Assembly: GCF_958979055.1 (NCBI RefSeq)
Contig: NC_084886.1
Location: forward strand, 52,435,102 to 52,499,101
Source: Alnus glutinosa
Taxonomy: Eukaryota; Streptophyta; Magnoliopsida; Fagales; Betulaceae
Reading direction: 5' to 3'
Length of the DNA: 64,000 nucleotides
Below the pieces are notes generated by a model. The model worked only from the letters and a program-made list of their open reading frames with translations. It searched no databases and was not told where the DNA came from. Shown piece after piece: positions 43,921-55,180 of the stretch. How positions within the stretch are numbered: position 1 is the stretch's first letter; each line of letters opens with the position of its first letter. The translations under genes and the position numbers were made by a program.

Positions 43921-45001
43921 TATCAAGAAAATGTCATAAAAGTTATAGGTGTGTAACAACTTGGGATTCAGAAGCTTGCAAAGGTGATTTGTGAGAAAAA
44001 GTGCGAAGGAGCTCCAATTTTCGCTTCAAGAGATCGAGAACGCAGGAAGGGTAATAAACAAATGAAAAATAAAAAGAGACGAGAGGAAGTTGTCTCAGCA
44101 GACCAGACGAGTCATTTCAGCACTCACCAAATTTACTGTAGCAGAGACGAGTTCGTTGCAGATACGATTTTGATAAAACTCAGCTGATTTTGACGATTTC
44201 CTCACTTTGACGAGCTCATTACAAATGCTTTAAAGGCCCAAAGCTAGCGTTCGAGGGGTGGTAATCCCTTCGGCCTCGGGGAGGCTTGTTGTTTATGATT
44301 GTGCTTGCCACATTAATATAAAATCAAATATATTGCCTTGGAGAATCAAATTGGGTAAGCAGATAAAAAAAGAGTAAATGTTTAATGAATCTATGATTCA
44401 ACGCGCTATTTGAAATCAGTTTTTGACCGTTTAAAAATTAAATTTTGCTGCTTAAGTTTTTTATGAATTCAAAAAGAACCCCTATGTGATTTTTTTGTCT
44501 ATTTATTCGACGTTCATTAACAACACGTCAGAATTTTTCCACTTCACCCTTAAAATAATATTTTAAAAACTCTGTTAGTTCATTCCTGACCTTCATCGCT
44601 AAAATGTGAGGATCAGGTTCTTTCCTTAAGATAGACAACAGTGAGCCTATATTGCATTCAACATTTTTTTTTCTTGAAAAAAAAAATAAAACAGTGAGGT
44701 ATTGATTTCAAATTGCGTTAACTTTGGAATTTAGTAGAAATTTACCATTAAAAAAAAAAAAAAACGAAGCTCCTAGTAAATCACGCATCCCTTAAAAAGT
44801 ATGACGCTGCCCTTTTTTTTTTCTTTAAAAAAAAAAAATGAATTGAGCGAAACTTTATTAGAAAACATATTAAGCACAACACTCAAAAGAGATAGTATCA
44901 AATATACATATGGTTGCAGGGAGCCTTTGTTTGTTTCGGTGTAAAATATTTTTTGAAAAATGTTTTTTATATTTTCGGATATTTGGTGTGATTGAAAATA
45001 T
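43921..45001. other. Spacer, nothing definite
   Basis: Includes AGGGGTGGTAATCCCTTCGG near 44256, retroelement-like in feel, and several A/T homopolymers. No gene was supported. Confidence 0.35.
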
Positions 45002-45647
45002 GGATAATTACACCGTTGGCCCCTGTAGTATGCCATAATTATTTTTCACTCCCTATGGTTTAAAAAGTTCATGAGAGATCCATGTGGTATGCAATAATTA
45101 CGTTTTACTCCCTAAGTCGATTTTCCGTTCATAATTTTGATGGAATCTGTTCGCCCTACACGTTAGCGACACATGTTGCCATCTTATTGGAGATACGTGT
45201 CCATCTTAATAAAAAAAATATAAATTTATTAAAAAAAAAAAAATAAACTTATTTTTTAAAAAACAAAAATAAAAAATAAAAAATAAAAAATAAAAAGAAG
45301 AAAAAAGTGCAGGCTTGGGGTGGCTGGGCCACCCCCTTGCCCCATTTTTTTTTTTTTTTTTTTAATTTTAATTTTTTTTAAAAAATAAGTATTTTTATTT
45401 ATTTTTTAATAAATTTATATCATTTTATTAAGATTGGACATGTTAGCGCCACATGTCACCAATAAGATGACGACACGTGGCGCTGACGTGGCATTTGGCG
45501 GAATCTATTAAAAATTTTAACAGAATTTGACGTTAGGGATCGATTTGTAATTATTGCATACCACATGGATCTCTCATGAACTTTTTAAACCATAGAAAGT
45601 GAAAAATAATTATGGCATACCACAGGGACCAACGGTACAATTATCCC
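45002..45647. mobile_element. 646-bp foldback element with 10-bp target duplication
   Basis: Arms of over 200 bases are inverted copies. The left starts GGATAATTACACCGTTGGCC; the right, read inward, GGGATAATTGTACCGTTGG. Both continue with TGCCATAATTATTTTTCAC and CATGAGAGATCCATGTGGTA. The flanks are a perfect TTGAAAATAT duplication (44992-45001 and 45648-45657), a size expected of Mutator-type transposition. The centre is A/T homopolymer-rich; no frame. Confidence 0.9.
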
Positions 45648-46082
45648 TTGAAAATATCAGTTTGGCAAAAAAAAAACTTCTTTAGATAACAACTTTTTTA
45701 ACATGGATATTTTTAGTATTTTGGCATCCTCTATTAAGATTTTAAGTAAAGTTATTCCAATAATATTCATATAAATATGAATAAATAAGGCCTGTGTGGC
45801 TGTGTCTAACAAGAATAGAAAAATAATGAGCTTGTTACTTTTTAGCGCTGCAACGACTGCAGATGGCCTTGGGCTCATTTAGAGCTTGAATTACCTCAAA
45901 CAAAGCCTGAGTTTGAGACTCAACAATATATATAGTTTGTGTCTAACAGTGCTTCTTGGTTTTTAAATTGATTTGCAGCTAATTAATTCATACAAGCTAC
46001 TCTAATAACGTTACAAATCACTATTTATAACTTTTTATTTTATCTTCATTCTTTTTGTTAAGTCTTATTATTTTCAGGGAAT

Positions 46083-46165
46083 AAGTCAGAACTATAGTCT
46101 TCTCCATAGCCGCCGCCTGCCTGAGTTGTTGGTGTGCGTATGGAGAAGGTTATCTTATCGAGGGA
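46083..46165 (-). pseudogene. UGT 5'-end relic
   Basis: The minus strand keeps the leader and first codons of a UGT like copy 4: CAGGCGGCGGCTATGGAGAA followed by GACTATAGTTCTG (MEKTIVL-like), with upstream GATAAGATAACCTTCTCC matching the copy-4 leader. The rest of the gene is missing. It lies 8 kb beyond the intact cluster, next to the RLP block. Confidence 0.6.
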
Positions 46166-46558
46166 GTAGGATCAAGTCTTGAATAATTGGCGTCTGGAAG
46201 TTTTAAATTTGGATTTTGTTACAAAAATGGACGTTACGTGCAGAAGTCGTATCCCTCTAGTCTTTGAAACAGACCGCAAAGGAGATTTGTATTCGGACTA
46301 TGTCACTTTCAACAGCAATTAAACGAATGTGCCCCGCAATCAAATGCTACCACAATTAATGAGATATATGCAATCTTTGATTATTTGATTCCGGTCAAAT
46401 AAGTATTCTGTTAGTGAACAGCACGTTTTTTTGATATTCTTTTCATGTTTCGTTTTGTTTTTTAAATTAGCTTCTATATATATATATATATTTATATGCA
46501 AGAGGTTGAGGTCAACTTGAATTAGGTTTCTTGTTCTTTTATTTATATGCAAGAGTAA

Positions 46559-47903
46559 TATTCCCTAAGGAGCTTTGTAAACTCTATTCTCTTCAAATGC
46601 TGGACCAGCGAACTAAATAGTAATCCCTCAGTAGAATTTAACAAGAAAAATCAAGCAGACATTTCATAATTGGGAGAAGTAAAAATAAGAGAAGGGGAAG
46701 GGAGGGTGTTGTCAAGCGGGGTTGTCCCATAAGTAATTGGGATTGTTATCTCAAAAATATGAATGAGAGAGGAAAGTCATTGTGATTTTAACATAATAAT
46801 TAGAAGTTAGAACCCATAGCCAAGGTAGGTGGTGGGTTAGTAATCGGAGCAGGAAATTTCTTTGAACCATTTTTGCATTGACTTCACTTTTAGTCACTCT
46901 GTTTGGAATGGTCTGCCTGCAGTGCTGAGTGTAGGCCAAATGATAGTCGTATCGTAGCTCATGGGCCATGACAGCGTTGTTTTGTCTTTTTAACTTTGGT
47001 AATTTTTTTGGATACAATTAATCTATACAGTACTTCCTTCCTTCTTGAGTTCTTGTGCAATGGAACGGTATGGAATTGGCCGTGACATGTTATCCAGATC
47101 CTTGAAACTATTGAAGGGTCAAAATTGGGAGAAATGATCGATAAGTGATTATTTACTGGAATTGGAATTGGAACATCTTAAAGAGTTGGACCTAAGTTTA
47201 AATGGTTTTAAATAAAAGATAATCATTTTCCAAGTCATACATACATACAACTCCAAGTGAGGTGGAGAGGATTCTTGTCCCAACTCCAAAGACTTTCAAC
47301 AGAGGCGGCTACTAAAGAGAAGAGGGCAAGTCTTCGCTATTTATGCTTATTCCATCCCTAGACTTCAAAACAATATTTTATATCCAAAAAAAAAAAAAAA
47401 ATTATTGGTCGGAATAAAGTATTTATGCATTGACTTTACTTTTCTAAGTCTATGCATAGAAAGTCACGGTTTACACCATTATTAGTGGCTCTGAGTCACT
47501 CAATTTGCAATTGAGACCTCCAACTACAAAGACATGCATTTATGCATCGAGACCTTGATATGCATTGACTTCACTTTTCCAAGTCAAGCATATTGGTTAG
47601 ATAAAGGTTAAAGAAAACATAACCAAAATGAATTAACTTGCATTACAACGTCGCTTTTCTTAAAATATTATATCCTAATTAGAAATAATATACAAAGAAT
47701 TAAAGTAAATATTTCTCAAAGATACAATGGGGCTAAAAAATCTACTATTATTTAGTTGTGTTTTGCACCAATGAAAACTAATAAACCCGAGTACCTTCAG
47801 ATTTTTTTTTTTTATTATTATAGCAAGAGACAAAAACTTGAAATATAAAGTGTAGAAGATATCGGAAGAGAGAAGATATGATGAGAGAAAATTGTTCTGT
47901 ATA

Positions 47904-47939
<36 letters not shown>

Positions 47940-48145
47940 CATACATATGTATGTATATACATACATATGTATGTATATACATATACATATGTATGTATAC
48001 ATATACATATATATATATATATAAATTTTGAAAATGCTTTAACAAAGTCACGGCTGGGACATGCAGCTAGCCAAATTAATAACATTGACTTGAAGAACCT
48101 AATTTTATGTTTGTTACGTTAAGCGGAATCCTCATGTCGTTTACT
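46559..48145. other. Upstream region of the RLP pseudogene (unit A)
   Basis: The first bases (TTCCCTAAGGAGCTTTGTAA) translate as FPKELCKLYSLQM, resembling an RLP repeat (IPxELCKLxSLQ), so the unit may begin inside an older RLP relic. Repeated TTGACTTCACTTTTCCAAGTC phrases occur at about 46880, 47430 and 47565. They contain TTGAC, the core of WRKY-binding W boxes, but function is only inferred. Confidence 0.45.
47899..48023. repeat. (TA)n / TATGTATACATA microsatellite
   Basis: Alternating TA with a higher-order TATGTATACATACA pattern that is self-complementary. It replaces 56510-56800 of unit B. The tyrosine/isoleucine-rich frames on both strands are artefacts. Confidence 0.95.
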
Positions 48146-48154
48146 TATATATAT
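48146..48154 (+). promoter_or_regulatory. Candidate TATA box of the RLP pseudogene (unit A)
   Basis: TATATATAT lies about 70 bases before the ATG at 48222, the same spacing as in unit B. Confidence 0.5.
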
Positions 48155-48221
48155 GGACTGTGGTCTCATGTTTTGAGGTACCAACTCATTTTTGCAAAAT
48201 TTCCTCTTTCAATATTGTACT

Positions 48222-51200
48222 ATGGCAACGGTTATGGATAGGAAGACCACTTTTGTGGTGCTCCTTGTGCATTGCTATCTTTCCTTGGCCACTCTAACAT
48301 GCATGCTTGCATATGCGGGTGGCAATCCAAATGTGCTTTGTAGAAAAGGAGAAAGAGATGCCCTCTTCACCCTCAAAAAGGGTATCATTGATCCTTCCAA
48401 TCTACTCTCATCTTGGATTGGCCAGGAATGTTGCACGTGGAAAGGAATTGCCTGTGACAACATAACTGGGCATGTCGTCCGCCTAAATCTTAGAAATCCA
48501 TACCATCCTTATGAAGATATTTGTTAGGGAAATTTCAAAAAAAAAAAAACTTTAAGGGACCCCGGAAGAGCGCAGAATTCAATGGCTATAATAGGGTAAG
48601 TCCGAATGGAAGAAGAGGGGGAGTAGAGCATTAAATAAAGGCTTTGATGAGGGAAACACTTCATTAAAAGCTTTGGTCCTGCTAATCAAAGACAACCGCC
48701 GCCATCTGGGAAAGCACAAACTGTAACATGAGATGACCATCTGAGACCGCCGAAGGGAATTAATTGAGAAAATATGAGCATCTCAGGATAATAAATAGCA
48801 GTACGGATAAACAAAAAGAGAGGGTCATCAACACATAAAAGAGGGAAAAGAAAAAACGGAGTCTCTCTTAGATTCTCTGATCTAAAAAAAAATTCTCTCA
48901 TTCTCCTCCTCTTTGAGTTCATACTGACTTGACCGTCAGAGGGGGCTTGGCCGGAAACTCCGTCGGTCCTTTTGTCTTGCAGGGTGTAGAGAAAGCTGTT
49001 TCAAGGTTTTCCACTCCAATCGGTTCGGATCCGAAGACCAACCAGGAGCTGACACGTGTCACATCCAAAATTTTGCCTCAACAATATTGTAGCTGTTTAT
49101 GAGTGTAAGCAGTCAATGCTGGGTGGATTGACAAGTTATTCCCTACTGGAATTAAAGCATCTTCACTATTTGGATCTAAGTTTGAATAATTTTTCAGATA
49201 ATCATTTTCCAAGCTTCTTTGGTTGTCTTCGGAATTTGAGATATCTAAATTTATCAGAGGCGGGTTTCATGGGTACAATTCCTCATCAGCTGGCAAATCT
49301 CTCCAACTTGCATACTCTTGACATTCGTCAACGTTTTTACTATATGCCACTGCAAGTTGACAATCTTGAATGGTTATCTCATCTTTCTCTGTTGGAATTC
49401 CTCGACATGAGTTATGTCAATCTCAGTAAAGCATCTAATTGGTTACAGGTGATGAACATGCTCCCTTCTCTATCAGAGTTACACTTGTTTCATTGTGGAC
49501 TTGATAAATATGATCCAATTCCTCATGTTAACTTTTCATCTCTCACTGTGCTCGATCTTTCATACAACTACTTTGTTAATTCAACGTTTGATTGGATTAA
49601 AAGTCTTACATATCTCTTGTTACACTTGATTTAAAATACACGAAGATCAAGGTTCCACTACTTGGAGTTGCTGTCCAGAACATGTCTAGTCTTAGAAATC
49701 TACTTCTGAGTGGTAACAACTTCTCTTACACAATACCTAAATGGTTATATAATATGACCACTCTTGAAAGACTTTATCTTCCAGGAAATAATATTCAAGG
49801 TGTACTTCCTAAAGCTATTGGACGTCTTTCACAACTGATACTTCTTGACCTGTCACAAAATGAACTTGAAGGGAAAATACCAAGATTCTTGGGAAATCTG
49901 TGTAATATGCAACATTTAGATTTATCGGAAAACAACCTTGGGGGAGGTTTGTATGACATTTTAGGAAATTCTTCTTCATGCACAACAAAAAATTTAGAAC
50001 TTTTGGATTTGAGTTGGAATTGACTTTCAGGTACTTTGCCTGATCAACTAAGGGAGCATAAAAAACTCTCTGTTCTTTCACTTGGTGGTAATAAGCTTTC
50101 TGGTCCGATTCCCGTAAGTCTTGGATATCTTTCAAATCTTGAAAAGTTAAGCATCTCTTCCAATTCTTTAGAGGGTTTTGTTTCCAAAGAGCATTTTTCC
50201 AACCTAACAAAATTGAGATATCTCGATGCTTATTCAAACTTGTTGACTTTGCAAGTAAGCACTAATTGGGTTCCTCCTTTTCAACTTCAAACTTTGTGGT
50301 TGGGATCATGGGCATTAGGGCCAAGATTCCCTACATGGCTTCAATCACAAAAAGATCTTCAACGACTAGATTTCTCAAATGCAAGTATTTCAGATGTCAT
50401 CCCTTCTTGGTTTTGGAGCCTTGTTCCCAATTCCGTTTTATGGATCTTTCTCAAAACCAAATCCGTGGCAGTATTCCAAGTTTATCTTGTGGAGGATCAA
50501 TCTATCTTGGTTCAAACAACTTTTCTGGCCCTCTCCCCAATGTCTCTTCTGGCATTATGTATTATTTAGATCTTTCCAATAATTCATTCCATGGATCTCT
50601 TTCTCCTGTCGTTTGTAAACAGAACGATAGAAGGAGAGGAGATTTGCTTCTAAGTCTTGATTTGTCCAAAAATCTTTTATCCGGAGAATTTCCTGACTGT
50701 TGGATGAACTATTCTCAATTAAGGGTGTTAAACTTGGGCAGCAATCACCTAACAGGAAATATACCAAGTTCCATAGGTTCTCTAACTGCACTTCTGGTGT
50801 TGTCATTGGACAAAAACAATCTGTCTGGAGATTTACCAGTGTCCTTGCAAAATTGCAAATATCTAATGATTGTAGATTTCAGTGAGAATCATTTGTCTGG
50901 CAGCTTATCCAATTGGTTGGGAAATAGTTCAGTTGATCTTAGTGCTCTCGTGCTTCGTTCAAACAAGTTTCATGGCAGTATTCCTCAGGAGATTTGTCAC
51001 TTCAATTTTCTTCAAATCGTGGACCTTGCAAGTAACAAATTATCAGGACCCATTCCGCGGTGTTTTGGTAATTTGAGTGCCATGGCAGAACAATCCCCTA
51101 CTAGAACTACAATTGCAAGTGGTTGGGAAGAACCAGTGTTCTTGGTAACAAAGGGAAAAGAGTATGAATATGGAGAGATGCTTTCTCTCGTCACAAGCAT

Positions 51201-51759
51201 GGACCTCTCGAGCAACAATTTAATTGGAGAAATCCCTGAGGAACTTACCGGTCTTTACGGCGTAAGATTCTTGAATTTGTCCAATAATCAACTTTATGGA
51301 AAGATTCCTGAGAATATCAGTGCCATGAAATTTTTGGAATCCCTCGATATCTCAATGAATCAACTCACAGGTGTGATACCTCAAAGTATGGGAACTTTAA
51401 CATTCTTGAGTTATTTGAACTTATCCCACAATAACTTCTCAGGCAGAATTCCATCGGGCACTCAACTTCAAAGCTTTGGCGCACTGAGTTTCATTGGGAA
51501 CCATGATCTTTGTGGACCTCCACTTACGCCTAGCTGCTCTGGAGATGACACGCCCCTTGAGCCAATACCAAATGTTGACGATGAAGGTGGCGGAGATGGA
51601 GATTGGATTGACATGAAGTGGTTTTGTATAAGCGTGCCATTGGGATTCGTAGTGGGGTTCTGGGGTGTAGTCGGTCCATTGGCATTCAACAAGGCTTGGA
51701 GATATGCTTTCTTCAAGTATTTGGATGACATCAAGTATAAACTCTTCGGTGGTGTTTGA
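48222..51759 (+). pseudogene. LRR receptor-like protein (EIX2-like), broken copy
   Basis: Begins with a signal peptide (LLVHCYLSLATLTCMLAYA) and the LRR N-cap (ERDALFTLKKGIIDPSNLLS, ECCTWKGIACDNITGHV). About 29 leucine-rich repeats, an NHDLCGPPL cap, an acidic stretch, one membrane span (FCISVPLGFVVGFWGVVGPL) and a short tail follow. This is the layout of EIX2-type RLPs, which sense elicitors at the plasma membrane with SOBIR1. Lesions: a 562-bp solo LTR (48522-49083) bringing a stop two codons in; a 2-base insertion near 49610; TGA at 50021-50023; loss of one base near 50420. Sequence is otherwise close to the copy at 57007-59964. The final frame is open from about 50420 to 51759. Confidence 0.93.
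48522..49083. mobile_element. Solo LTR inserted in the RLP pseudogene
   Basis: 562 bases beginning TGTTAGGGAAATTTC and ending TTTTGCCTCAACA, flanked by a perfect 5-bp duplication ATATT (48517-48521 and 49084-49088). The paralogous RLP at 57 kb lacks it. TG...CA ends and the 5-bp duplication identify a solo LTR left by recombination. The family is not identifiable. Confidence 0.92.
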
Positions 51760-52940
51760 AAGAGTGAAGAAAAATGGCAAGACCATGCGCTCGCGTATCT
51801 AGAAGAACGATGTTTTTACTCAACAAGGCAAATACTATCCTTATTTTGGTTGTTCAGTTGTCCTTTCCATTTTCTGCAAACTCTTTGTTGTGGTCCAGCA
51901 TTTCCCTATTTTGTTTCTTAGGCAACGGTACTGGGGTGTTTGTTAGGAGTTAGGACCTCTCAAGTCTCACCCCCTCCCCCTGTATCTGGTGGTATTTCTG
52001 TATGATTAAGGCTGTGAGTTTATGGATGAATTGATATGAAGTAGTTCTTTATGAGCGCAGCACGGATATTTGTTTAGTTTTGGCAAAATTTTACCGGGGC
52101 ATGTAAGTGAATTTCTTTTTCCCGGATGACAGAAGAATCAAGCGGTTTGGTAATTCTGAAATGTTTTCCAATTACAAACAGCACATGTAAACCGAAATCC
52201 TACCGGATAGCAACAATCAACAAGGCATGTCTCAAAGAGTCTGGTTATTTGTACAAACTAAATGTGGTCACAACTCACAAGCAAGGTGAGCCGGGGCTAC
52301 AGGGATTCCTAACAATTGGAAATTCCTGGTATTATCTCTGCCCCATCTTACTTGGGCAGGGGTCCGAGAAAAGGGACTCCTCTACCCGAGCAGGAGCACA
52401 CTCAAGCAAGGAGCTTCCTCTCACAATTCCCATACAATTTTCCATGCCCCATCTTTGGGCAGGAAAGGTAGGGGATCCAAATCCAAGCCAGGGCGGAGCA
52501 CATAGGATATCACTTCCAGTAAAACCACAGGCACTTGTGGGCATTGATGGACAGAATTGCCACTTACATGTTCACTACCCAAAGTAATCACACAATCTGG
52601 ATTCGGGAGCTCATTGCTCCCAAGACATGCGTAATCTTGAAAGCAGGGGTAGAAAGATTTAAGCAAACCTAGAATCTCAAAAGTCATTTTGATTCAATTG
52701 CAAAAGGGTACGGTTCTGATACCGGAATTATATGAAATGTCAATTTTGGGCACAAGAAAGCGCACAACCAAAAAGATGAAATAAAGCGCAGGGAATGCTT
52801 GAGTTTCCTTGCATTCCAGCAGTTAATACTTCAGACATTCATGCAGAACAAGCAACCAGACCAACCAAAGCTTCAAAACGAAAGGACTAAAAAAACATTT
52901 ATGAAGCAAAATCACACACTCAGTCACAATATGTAGACTC
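51760..52940. other. Shared spacer between convergent RLP and SGT1 3' ends (unit A)
   Basis: Contains the RLP 3' flank and a moderately GC-rich segment (52260-52560) with two CCCCATCTTxxTTGGGCAGG-like repeats. The same segment is conserved in unit B (60450-60760). Open frames across it differ between units, so it is probably non-coding. Confidence 0.45.
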
Positions 52941-53844
52941 TTAGATCTCCCATTTCTTCATCTCCATACCATCGGGAGGACTTCCCTCCACCTTCTTTGT
53001 ACCCACTTCTTTCCAGTTTGTGGAGAGCACTGTCCCGTTTGACTCAACCTGTGTAATATTGAAACACACATTACAATGCCGTACACAAAGCAATAAAGAC
53101 ACGGGAAACAAATTCACCAAATGATTTTCAAAATTTACTTAATGACCTTCATATTATCGTCAAGAAAAGCATAACAAAAATATTGGGTTTGGCATTATGA
53201 ATCAACAAATATTAAACATAAGACAGAGAGTAAAAGTCTTACAAATGATTTTTTCATTGCCCTTCTGGTGTCCTCATCCGCATCTGAGTATATGTTTTGG
53301 AAAAATTTGTTTAAAGCTGCATCACCATCAAGCTTTTCATCTTTCTCCTGAAATTGAGAAAAAAACAAATGATGAGTAAAAGTGCACCAAGAAACATGAA
53401 GAAGCCCGATGTAAAAAAGATGAAATACACTTTTAGTACCTGAAATTTGGCCCAAGTTAAAATTTAGTAAGTTTCAATTTCGTCTTTGAACCTTTTTTTT
53501 GCACTTAAAAGAGCGCAATGTTGTCCTTCAATCCATCAACCATGAACTGCATTACGAAGCAGACAGTTAACCCTGGCACATTAGTCTGATGTCTGCCACG
53601 TGCAATTCAATTGGATGAAAAGACCATATTACTCCTCCTTAAATTGTTCAGGGACGAATTTGGAACTTTTTGAATATCAATGAGGAAATTTGAACATTGG
53701 AACAATTTCAGGGACAAAAGTGTATTTCAACCTAAAATAAAATAGGTTAGAGGCAAACCTCCTTCTTCACTTCAGCTTCGAGCTTGTCCCAATCTACTCT
53801 GTTTGGTTTTGAGGATGGGTAAGTAGGTCTATGAGATCCAGTAA
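52941..53844 (-). pseudogene. SGT1 3'-terminal exons, duplicated fragment
   Basis: Three exons with intact splice sites match the SGT1 gene at 61-64 kb: 53759-53844 ([21 protein letters not shown]), 53243-53347 ([32 protein letters not shown]) and 52941-53048 ([28 protein letters not shown], stop). They make up the SGS domain. Homology stops in the intron upstream (about 53940), so the TPR and CS domains are missing and this copy cannot make SGT1. No frame lesion was seen in the surviving exons. Confidence 0.9.
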
Positions 53845-53938
53845 CTGCATAATTAATGGCAGGAATCACGCTTATAACTGAGCCAATGTTTTAGCAATTA
53901 CAATGTTCAAGATAACAAATTTGGTGTAGGTACGCACG

Positions 53939-54368
53939 TTTGCCTGATCAATTGGGAAAATATCAAAAACTCAATGTTTTTTCACTTCCCGCGTCTATAA
54001 GAAATTTGTCTTCATTGAGGAAATTAGATGTCTCTGACAATCAATTAAATGGAAAAATTCCTGAAAGTCTTGGACATGTTTCAAATCTGGAAGAGTTAAT
54101 CATGTCTTTCAATTTTTTAGAGGGTTAAGTGCATTTTTCCAACCTAACAAAATTGAAAACACTTGAAGCCTCTTCAAACTTGTTGACTTTGCAAGTAAGT
54201 TTTAATTGGGTTCCTCCTTTTCAACTTCAAATTTTAAAGATGGAATCATGGACATTAGGGCCACGATTCCCTGCATGGCTTCAATCACAAAAAGATCTTC
54301 GACTTTTAGATTTATGTAATGCAAGCATTTTGGATGTCATGCCTTCTTGGCTTAAATTGTTGGACTAG
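53939..54368 (+). pseudogene. Third RLP fragment (LRR segment)
   Basis: LPDQLGKYQKLNVFSLPASI, IPESLGHVSNLEELI, then after a stop FSNLTKLKTLEASSNLLTLQ, PPFQLQILKMESWTLGPRFP and a terminal LLDLCNASILDVMPSWLK. It follows residues of the central LRRs of the other two RLPs but is clearly more diverged, with rearranged repeats near its start. An in-frame TAA at 54126-54128 interrupts it. It abuts the SARD4-like fragment on its right and the SGT1 fragment on its left. Confidence 0.85.
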
Positions 54369-54372
54369 GAGA

Positions 54373-54754
54373 TATCGCGAGTTGCGCGACGAATTAGGAG
54401 ACGGCGCTTGTGAAGGGCGGGAGTTTGAAGGCAGGGGCGCATCTAGATTTGGTTGGGTCGTTCAAGCATTGTATGAGGGAGTGCAACAACGAGGCAATAA
54501 GGAGAGGGAGAGTGTTTGTGGATAACGAGGCTGCATTGGAGGAAGCAGGGGAATTGGTGGGTGCTTTTGAGAGAGGGGTGATTGAGAAGGGAGATATTGC
54601 AGCAAATTTGTTGGAGTTGATAAAGGGAGAGAAGGTTAGGAGGAGTAATTCGGGTGAAATAACTGTATTCAAGTCTGTTGGCTCGGCAGTTGTGGACATT
54701 CTTGCATCACAACTGGTGTATGAGACTTACAATCATGCTGAACTAGTTCATTAG
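54373..54754 (+). pseudogene. SARD4-like ornithine cyclodeaminase / mu-crystallin family, C-terminal fragment
   Basis: The frame gives GAHLDLVGSFKHCMREC, NEAIRRGRVFVDNEAALEEA, GELVGAFERGVIEKGDIAAN, LLELIKGEKV, then EITVFKSVGSAVVDILASQL and VYE, the closing third of the ornithine cyclodeaminase/mu-crystallin fold. In plants SARD4 of this family reduces dehydropipecolate to pipecolate, an immune signal, in plastids. About 110 codons are open to a TAG at 54752-54754. The N-terminal two thirds, including most of the NAD(P)-binding fold, are absent, and the left edge joins an RLP fragment. It is a gene fragment rather than a working enzyme. A CAT repeat follows. Confidence 0.85.
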
Positions 54755-55179
54755 CATCATCATCATCATCAGAGTTATCTATTTGTTTCTGTCAAATCTA
54801 CACATTTTCCTCATCCCAAAATTTGTAAAAGTTCTCTGCAAGCATTTATCGGTCAATGGCTCATTCCCTTCACTATATGATTCTTCCCATTACTTTGAAT
54901 GCATTGTTTCACCATAATTATGACACTGCAGGAAACACTCTGTCATGAATTCACTCCACTGCGTCTGTGCTTCTTCTGTAATTTTACTTCTATGGCATTG
55001 GCAAGATAACTAAACTGAAGTGCCATTTCATTTCTTTTACTTTAACTACATTAGAAGAAAATTCTTGGAGAAAGCCATGATGTTGATGACATTAAAAAGA
55101 CAACCTCCACGGGTATCACAAATTATGATTACAATACACAAATTCTATATGAGTCTTTTGTGTGGCCTCAGGCCCCCAA
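54755..55179. other. Spacer between SARD4-like fragment and unit B
   Basis: Starts with a short (CAT)n run and may include the 3' flank of the SARD4-like gene. No other feature was recognised. Confidence 0.4.
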
Positions 55180-55180
55180 G

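Larger units (their letters stand above)
46549..53940. repeat. Tandem duplication unit A (RLP pseudogene + SGT1 3' end)
   Basis: Collinear and near-identical to 55180-62100, starting at AATATTCCCTAAGGAGC and ending at TTTGGTGTAGGTACGCACGT. It covers 1.6 kb of RLP promoter, the RLP, the shared downstream spacer and the last three SGT1 exons. Size differences come from a solo LTR (unit A), a TA-rich microsatellite (unit A) and about 270 unique bases at 56510-56800 (unit B). Confidence 0.92.

Noticed and set aside
47675-48122. Several overlapping frames on both strands rich in Tyr, Ile, Met and Cys
   Set aside because: They are read from a TATGTATACATA microsatellite and differ from the paralogous region in unit B.
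49795-50237. Minus-strand frames of 62-140 codons in the RLP genes
   Set aside because: They are shadows of the LRR coding strand, repeated at 57999-58430 for the same reason.
52126-52587. 153-codon frame downstream of the RLP pseudogene
   Set aside because: The unit B counterpart is shifted and shorter, so the reading frame is not conserved despite very similar DNA.
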